Source of the DNA: Hellea sp.
Lineage (GTDB): Bacteria > Pseudomonadota > Alphaproteobacteria > Caulobacterales > Maricaulaceae
DNA: 64,000 nucleotides
Reading direction: 5' to 3'
NCBI GenBank assembly: GCA_014238285.1
Contig: JABABK010000002.1
Span: 56,626-120,625 of the forward strand
Within the stretch, counting starts at the first letter, position 1. Each line of letters begins with the position of its first letter. A program made the position numbers and the translations under genes. This document shows positions 61,179-64,000 of the stretch, piece by piece. The notes beneath the pieces are model-generated. The model was not told the DNA's origin, did no database searches, and saw only the letters and a list, made by a program, of their open reading frames with translations.

Positions 61179-62672
61179 GTGAAAACTATCGGACATTTCA
61201 TCAATGGCGAACATGTCGCTAGCGCATCAGATCGCACCACTGACATTTATAACCCAAATACTGGACAGGTTCAGCGCAAGGTCAGTCTTGGTACACTGTC
61301 GGAGCTCGATATTGCCGTAGATTCAGCCGAAGCCGCGCAAGTCATTTGGGCTGCAACAAACCCGCAAAAACGCGCGCGCGTTATGTTTGCCTATAAAGAA
61401 CTGGTTCAGGCCCATATGGATGAACTAGCTGAGCTTTTATCATCCGAGCATGGTAAAGTCGTCGCCGATAGCCGTGGTGATGTCATGCGCGGCATTGATG
61501 TTATTGAATTTGCGTGCAGCATTCCTCATACTCAAAAGGGTGAGCATACGTATGGTGCGGGTCCTGAAATTGACGTCTATTCTATGCGTAAACCGCTGGG
61601 CGTTGTTGCGGGCATCACGCCGTTTAACTTCCCGGCCATGATCCCTTGCTGGATGTTCGCTATGGCCATCGCAACAGGCAATGCCTGTATCATCAAGCCA
61701 TCTGAAAAGGACCCTAGCGTACCTATGCGCTTGGCTGAACTTTTTGTTGAAGCTGGCGGGCCAGCTGGGCTTTTAAATGTCATGAACGGCGACAAAAAAA
61801 TGGTCGATGCGATCCTTCAGCATCCTGAAATTAAAGCCGTCAGCTTTGTTGGGTCATCCGATATTGCTCATTACGTTTATTCTGAAGCCACGAAATACGG
61901 TAAACGTGCCCAGTGTATGGGCGGGGCGAAAAATCACGGCGTTATCATGCCTGACGCTAATATGGACCAAGCGGTTAAAGATATCCTTGGCGCTGCTTTT
62001 GGCTCAGCAGGCGAACGCTGTATGGCGTTGCCAGTTGTTGTACCAGTGGGCGAGGGAACGGCTGAGAAATTCCTTGAAAAGATGCTCCCGGCTATCGAAG
62101 CACTTCGCATAGGAACTTCGACGGATCCTGATGCTGATTATGGCCCTGTTGTTACGGCGGCCCATAAAGCCAATATCGAAAACTATATTGATCTTGCGGT
62201 GGAAGAGGGCAGTGAGCTCTTAGTCGATGGACGGGGCTTCACCCTCCAAGGCTATGAAGATGGTTTCTTCGTCGGCCCAACGCTACTCGATCACGTCAAG
62301 CCGGGCATGAAAACCTATCACGAAGAAATCTTCGGTCCGGTTCTTCAAATCGTTCGCGCTGATACATTTGAAGAAGCCGTGCGCCTGCCATCTGTTCACC
62401 AATATGGTAATGGCGTTGCGATCTTTACCCAAAATGGCCGCGCAGCCCGTGAATTTGCGGACCGAGTTGAAGTCGGCATGGTTGGTATCAATGTGCCAAT
62501 CCCGGTACCAGTATCCTATCACAGTTTTGGCGGCTGGAAACGCTCAGCCTTTGGCGATGCCAATCAGTACGGCATGGAAGGCGTAAGGTTCTACACCAAA
62601 GTTAAAACCGTCACACAGCGCTGGCCTGAAGGCGAAACAGATGATAGTGCATTTATTATTCCAACGTTTTGA
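61179..62672 (+). CDS. mmsA: CoA-acylating methylmalonate-semialdehyde dehydrogenase
   Basis: MmsA converts (methyl)malonate semialdehyde to propionyl- or acetyl-CoA at the end of valine (and related inositol) catabolism. The 497-residue aldehyde dehydrogenase has the MmsA-type AGITPFNFPAMIPCWMFAMAIATGN loop, KPSEKDPSVPMRLAEL, SFVGSSDIA, and the catalytic Cys281 in SAGERCMALPV. The start is GTG with AAGGA eight nt upstream. It is followed by a repeat and an acyl-CoA dehydrogenase gene, together probably a valine-degradation unit. Confidence 0.95.
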   Translation: MKTIGHFINGEHVASASDRTTDIYNPNTGQVQRKVSLGTLSELDIAVDSAEAAQVIWAATNPQKRARVMFAYKELVQAHMDELAELLSSEHGKVVADSRGDVMRGIDVIEFACSIPHTQKGEHTYGAGPEIDVYSMRKPLGVVAGITPFNFPAMIPCWMFAMAIATGNACIIKPSEKDPSVPMRLAELFVEAGGPAGLLNVMNGDKKMVDAILQHPEIKAVSFVGSSDIAHYVYSEATKYGKRAQCMGGAKNHGVIMPDANMDQAVKDILGAAFGSAGERCMALPVVVPVGEGTAEKFLEKMLPAIEALRIGTSTDPDADYGPVVTAAHKANIENYIDLAVEEGSELLVDGRGFTLQGYEDGFFVGPTLLDHVKPGMKTYHEEIFGPVLQIVRADTFEEAVRLPSVHQYGNGVAIFTQNGRAAREFADRVEVGMVGINVPIPVPVSYHSFGGWKRSAFGDANQYGMEGVRFYTKVKTVTQRWPEGETDDSAFIIPTF

Positions 62673-62681
62673 TTTATCGCT

Positions 62682-62792
62682 CACCCCGCTGAAGAGCGGG
62701 GTCCACGCTTTCATTTGGGCTAGGGTAATTTGAATTTTGATTAAAATTATGATTTGAATAAAGCGTGGATCCCGGCCTTCGCCGGGATGAGC
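62682..62792. repeat. Composite palindromic repeat between mmsA and acyl-CoA dehydrogenase
   Basis: Two hairpins, CCCCGC-TGAAGA-GCGGGG and ATCCCGGC-CTTC-GCCGGGAT, flank a longer inverted repeat CCACGCTTT...AAAGCGTGG. The end hairpin is related to the family B REP-like repeats. It may separate expression of the two catabolic genes or stabilise the mmsA transcript. Confidence 0.7.
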
Positions 62793-62808
62793 GGTTAGAA
62801 GGTAGATT

Positions 62809-63948
62809 ATGCACTTCCAGCTTACAGAAGAACAAATTCTCATACAGGATATGGCGCGGCAGTTTTCGGACAATGAACTGGCGCCTCATGCTGAGAAATG
62901 GGATGAGGAAAAATTCCTAGACCGAGCGGTCTTTCAAAAAGCAGCCGAACTTGGCTTTATGGGAATTTACTCGGGCGAAGAGCATGGCGGGACGGCTTTA
63001 ACACGGCTTGATAGCGCTTTGGTTTTTGAACAGCTCGCTCGAGGCGACATCTCTCACACAGCCATGATGACGATCCATAATATGGCAACGTGGATGGTGG
63101 ACCGTTATGGCAGTGATGAGCTGCGCGCCCGTTATGTGCCAAAGCTAACGTCTGCTGAATATATTGCGAGTTATTGTTTGACGGAACCGGGGGCCGGGTC
63201 TGATGCGGCTTCATTGTCTACTAAAGCTGTTCGGGATGGAGACGACTACGTGCTTAACGGCACTAAGACATTTATCTCAGGCGCGGGGTGGTCGGATATT
63301 TATGTCGTTATGGCGCGAACATCCGATGATGGCGCGCGCGGCGTTTCTACATTTGTTGTGGAAAAAGGCACGCCGGGATTATCATTTGGCGCGAATGAGA
63401 AGAAAATGGGGTGGAATGCACAACCCACCGCACAGGTTATATTTGAGGATTGCCGAATTCCGGTCTCTAATCGTGTTGGCGCGGAAGGTGATGGGTTTAA
63501 ATTTGCCATGAGCGGGCTTGATGGCGGCCGAATTAATATCGGTTGTTGCTCACTTGGAGGCGCGCAGGCGGCACTCGATGCGGCGTTGGACTACACCAAA
63601 GAGCGCAAGCAATTTGGAAAATCCATCAACGCATTTCAAAACACGCAGTTTAAATTAGCGGATATGGCAACAGAGCTCGAAGCTTCGCGCATGATGATTT
63701 ATCGCGGGGCTAATATGCTTGATAATAAACTTCCTAATGCGGGCGCGGCCTGCGCTATGGCAAAACGTTATGCTACAGATGCAGCCAGTAAGATCGCAAA
63801 TGACGCCCTTCAGCTTCACGGCGGTTATGGTTATTTATCCGAATATGGCATTGAGCGTATTGTCAGGGATTTACGGGTCCACCAAATCCTTGAAGGCACA
63901 AATGAGATTATGCGCGTTATCATTTCGCGCAGTATGATGCGGCAGTAA
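62809..63948 (+). CDS. Acyl-CoA dehydrogenase, isobutyryl-CoA dehydrogenase type
   Basis: The 379-residue flavoenzyme dehydrogenates short branched acyl-CoA; the MmsA context points to isobutyryl-CoA in the valine pathway. Family marks are SYCLTEPGAGSDAASLSTKA, GRINIGCCSLGGAQAALDAALDYTKERKQFG, LADMATELEASRMM and LQLHGGYGYLSEYGIER with QILEGTNEIMR, in which Glu is the catalytic base. GAEGDG-FKFAM and the AQPTAQVIFEDCRIPV stretch are normal. AAGG precedes the ATG. The window ends shortly after with another palindromic repeat. Confidence 0.9.
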   Translation: MHFQLTEEQILIQDMARQFSDNELAPHAEKWDEEKFLDRAVFQKAAELGFMGIYSGEEHGGTALTRLDSALVFEQLARGDISHTAMMTIHNMATWMVDRYGSDELRARYVPKLTSAEYIASYCLTEPGAGSDAASLSTKAVRDGDDYVLNGTKTFISGAGWSDIYVVMARTSDDGARGVSTFVVEKGTPGLSFGANEKKMGWNAQPTAQVIFEDCRIPVSNRVGAEGDGFKFAMSGLDGGRINIGCCSLGGAQAALDAALDYTKERKQFGKSINAFQNTQFKLADMATELEASRMMIYRGANMLDNKLPNAGAACAMAKRYATDAASKIANDALQLHGGYGYLSEYGIERIVRDLRVHQILEGTNEIMRVIISRSMMRQ

Positions 63949-63960
63949 TAAACAACTGAT

Positions 63961-63999
63961 GTTATCCCGGATAGACGTGGATCAATTCTGGGATGACAG
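63961..63999. repeat. REP-like palindrome, family B (degenerate copy 3, at window end)
   Basis: GTTATCCCGG at 63961-63970 and TGGGATGAC near 63988-63997 resemble the GTCATCCCGG/CCGGGATGAC arms of the copies at 23376 and 37291, with shorter and mismatched spacing. Confidence 0.55.
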
Positions 64000-64000
64000 T

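Noticed and set aside
1-64000. CRISPR array, integron or prophage
   Set aside because: No short direct repeats with regular spacers, no integrase, transposase, terminase or structural phage gene; the repeats present are palindromic intergenic elements.

Overview
The window looks like a chromosomal segment of an alphaproteobacterium, most likely a low-to-middle GC marine member of the Maricaulales/Hyphomonadales (the rank is inference). Supporting signs are the aroQ-accB-accC operon, the rpe-heparinase-purH order, a circularly permuted two-piece tmRNA, an ScfR/RamB-type regulator divergent from the glyoxylate shunt genes, an Oar-like TonB receptor, and a vertebrate-like N-acetylglutamate synthase beside an acetylcitrulline/acetylornithine deacetylase. 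I see no prophage, integrase, transposase, CRISPR array, rRNA or tRNA.

Layout. 1-7.2 kb: the 3' end of an outer-membrane receptor gene, then minus-strand genes for a YbaY-like envelope protein, a GST, a small unknown protein, tRNA hydroxylase TrhO, a lipoprotein and the nadM-nudix/nadV nicotinamide salvage pair. 7.3-13.8 kb: a membrane-anchored regulator-like protein, then a short-chain acyl-CoA regulator divergent from aceB-aceA. 14-24.4 kb: a TadG-like VWA protein, an FG-GAP lipoprotein, aminopeptidase P, a secreted peptide/amide hydrolase cluster (two amidohydrolases and an M3 peptidase) and a GDPD lipoprotein. 24.4-28.4 kb: a tiny membrane protein, ssrA, and a deacetylase, degenerate NAGS/K and M14 peptidase cluster. 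28.6-39.8 kb: housekeeping genes (thyA, serS, surE-pcm, accC-accB-aroQ, thiSG, an enoyl-CoA hydratase, purH). 39.8-44.2 kb: a CapD/FlaA1-like dehydratase, a heparinase-like protein and rpe. 44.3-56.2 kb: msrC, a LOG protein, a LysM-like protein, an RND efflux pair, an alpha/beta hydrolase with DUF1499 and folE, fpr and lptD. 56.3-64 kb: Lrp with ald, an NTF2-like protein, an aldolase-MaoC pair, and LysR divergent from valine catabolism genes (mmsA, acyl-CoA dehydrogenase).

Functional themes are carbon salvage (glyoxylate shunt, valine/propionate-linked and alanine catabolism), NAD salvage, exported hydrolases and envelope biogenesis. Regulatory DNA is unusually readable. There are operator-like palindromes between ald and lrp, between mmsA and its LysR gene, and between aceB and its regulator. 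Three GTGA-N6-TCAC sites lie near thyA and serS. Two hairpins with the same GGAGU loop but different stems precede nadM and nadV.

Points most worth a second look are the two NAD-gene hairpins, the apparently kinase-dead N-acetylglutamate synthase, a probable frameshift at the 3' end of folE, an amidohydrolase without metal ligands, the 34-residue membrane protein beside ssrA, and two families of palindromic intergenic repeats.
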